NCBI GenBank assembly: GCA_000320545.1
Contig: ADNK01001799.1
Location: 1 to 20,340 of the forward strand
DNA from: Bigelowiella natans CCMP2755
Taxonomy: Eukaryota; Cercozoa; Chlorarachniophyceae
Reading direction: 5' to 3'
DNA length: 20,340 bases
In this document: one piece after another, positions 19,851 through 20,340 of the stretch
How the letters are laid out: the number at the start of each line of letters is the position of its first letter
Position numbering within the stretch: position 1 is the stretch's first letter
Notes under the pieces: model-generated
The model's database searches: none
The model's input: only the letters and a program-made list of their open reading frames with translations
What the model was told of the DNA's origin: nothing
Program-made: the position numbers and the translations under genes

Positions 19851-20295
19851 CTAAAGGTTTATCTTCCGCCAGTTTTTGATACATTCATCAAAATAATCAC
19901 TTATACTATATGTTGGTATATTTGACGCATCACCTACTTGATTAGGGTCAGCTATATGAAGCATTTCGCCATCTTTCTGTATCTTCATCTTACCGTTAAT
20001 GCTGTCTAGAAATAATATGAAGTCGCTGTCGTGGTTCCCTCATTGTAAACGAAAACGTATGCATAGTAACCCTCATAGAAATTGCTCTTGCAAGGATAAC
20101 GATATAATGGCAGTTACTGATGCAGAGTACATTTCAGCCATCATACCAGCATGATGATCGGCGAGTATGCGCCCATACCAGCTGATGCAGACCCATCATG
20201 CTGAAGATTCATTATAGCAAATGTGCATTTATTCCTATCAGCTCTAGCTCCTCGTCGTCTGAGTAGACACTGGAACTAGGAATGATTTTGAGCAC
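19851..20295 (-). pseudogene. Probable decayed coding sequence with several frameshifts, origin unknown
   Basis: On the minus strand, protein-like segments follow one another but change frame. They are 20295-20212 (includes YSDDEELELIGINA, ends TAA), 20212-20141 (includes QHDGSASAGMGAYSP), 20159-20073 (includes GMMAEMYSASVTAII), about 20098-20037 (includes NFYEGYYAYVFVYNEG) and 20039-19851 (includes DFILFLDSINGKMKI and YSISDYFDECIKNW, ends TAG). The last segment is open for 62 codons, with strongly protein-like composition and AT-rich codons unlike the neighbouring genes. The shift near 20037 lies in a short G run. The first segment also follows a CTATCAG acceptor, so it might instead be the last exon of a gene to the right. 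I do not recognise the family; an old insertion of viral or mobile origin is possible but unproven. Confidence 0.35.
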
Positions 20296-20340
20296 CTGAT
20301 AGAAGGTTCGTAAGCATGCTCACCGATCAATTAGTAGAAT

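Noticed and set aside
1-20340. CRISPR array, tRNA, rRNA or intact transposable element
   Set aside because: The tandem repeats are simple microsatellites without spacers. No cloverleaf, rRNA core, reverse transcriptase or transposase motif was seen on either strand by eye; a covariance-model and repeat-library search would settle it.

Overview
This window looks like nuclear DNA from a eukaryote. Genes are cut into many short exons with GT-AG introns of roughly 70 to 600 bases. Dinucleotide microsatellites, (CA)n, (GA)n and (TA)n, sit in most longer introns and intergenic spaces, and poly-G/C runs are frequent. One gene begins with a signal-anchor-like stretch followed by a Ser/Thr/Arg-rich leader, ahead of a glutathione S-transferase fold related to plant and algal plastid-type GSTs. 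Together with pentatricopeptide-like repeats in another gene, this best fits an alga with a secondary plastid, probably an ochrophyte (photosynthetic stramenopile). The lineage is an inference, not proven. No tRNA, rRNA, CRISPR array or intact transposon was seen.

Layout. (1) Bases 141-1142, plus strand: the 3' part of a gene cut by the left edge, four exons, encoding a basic, Ser/Arg-rich C-terminus of unknown function. (2) 1143-2154: convergent intergenic DNA with no supported gene. (3) 14742-2155, minus strand: one very long gene that I rebuilt as 29 exons joined by phase-compatible GT-AG introns, giving about 1,956 residues. In order it has an acidic, hydrophilic N-terminus, a long helical region of unknown family, about six pentatricopeptide-like (PPR-like) repeats, a clear ubiquitin-like domain without a terminal Gly-Gly, and a 640-residue disordered tail rich in Glu, Gln, His and Pro. 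(4) 14743-15844: a 1.1 kb divergent intergenic region with microsatellites and a TATA-like box. (5) 15845-19456, plus strand: an eight-exon gene for a 661-residue glutathione S-transferase-family protein with a CPYC active-site motif and a probable organelle-targeting presequence. (6) 19457-20340: no intact gene, but protein-like segments on the minus strand fall in successive different frames, which suggests a decayed gene.

How the genes relate. The two large genes diverge from a shared 1.1 kb region and could both serve the organelle: PPR-type repeats usually bind organellar RNA, and the GST-like protein would act in plastid redox or thiol chemistry. That link is inference only. The PPR-like plus ubiquitin-like architecture is the most unusual item. 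Every exon boundary is deduced by eye from splice consensus and reading phase. The weakest are exons 11-12, the exon 14/15 acceptor and the exon 17/18 junction.
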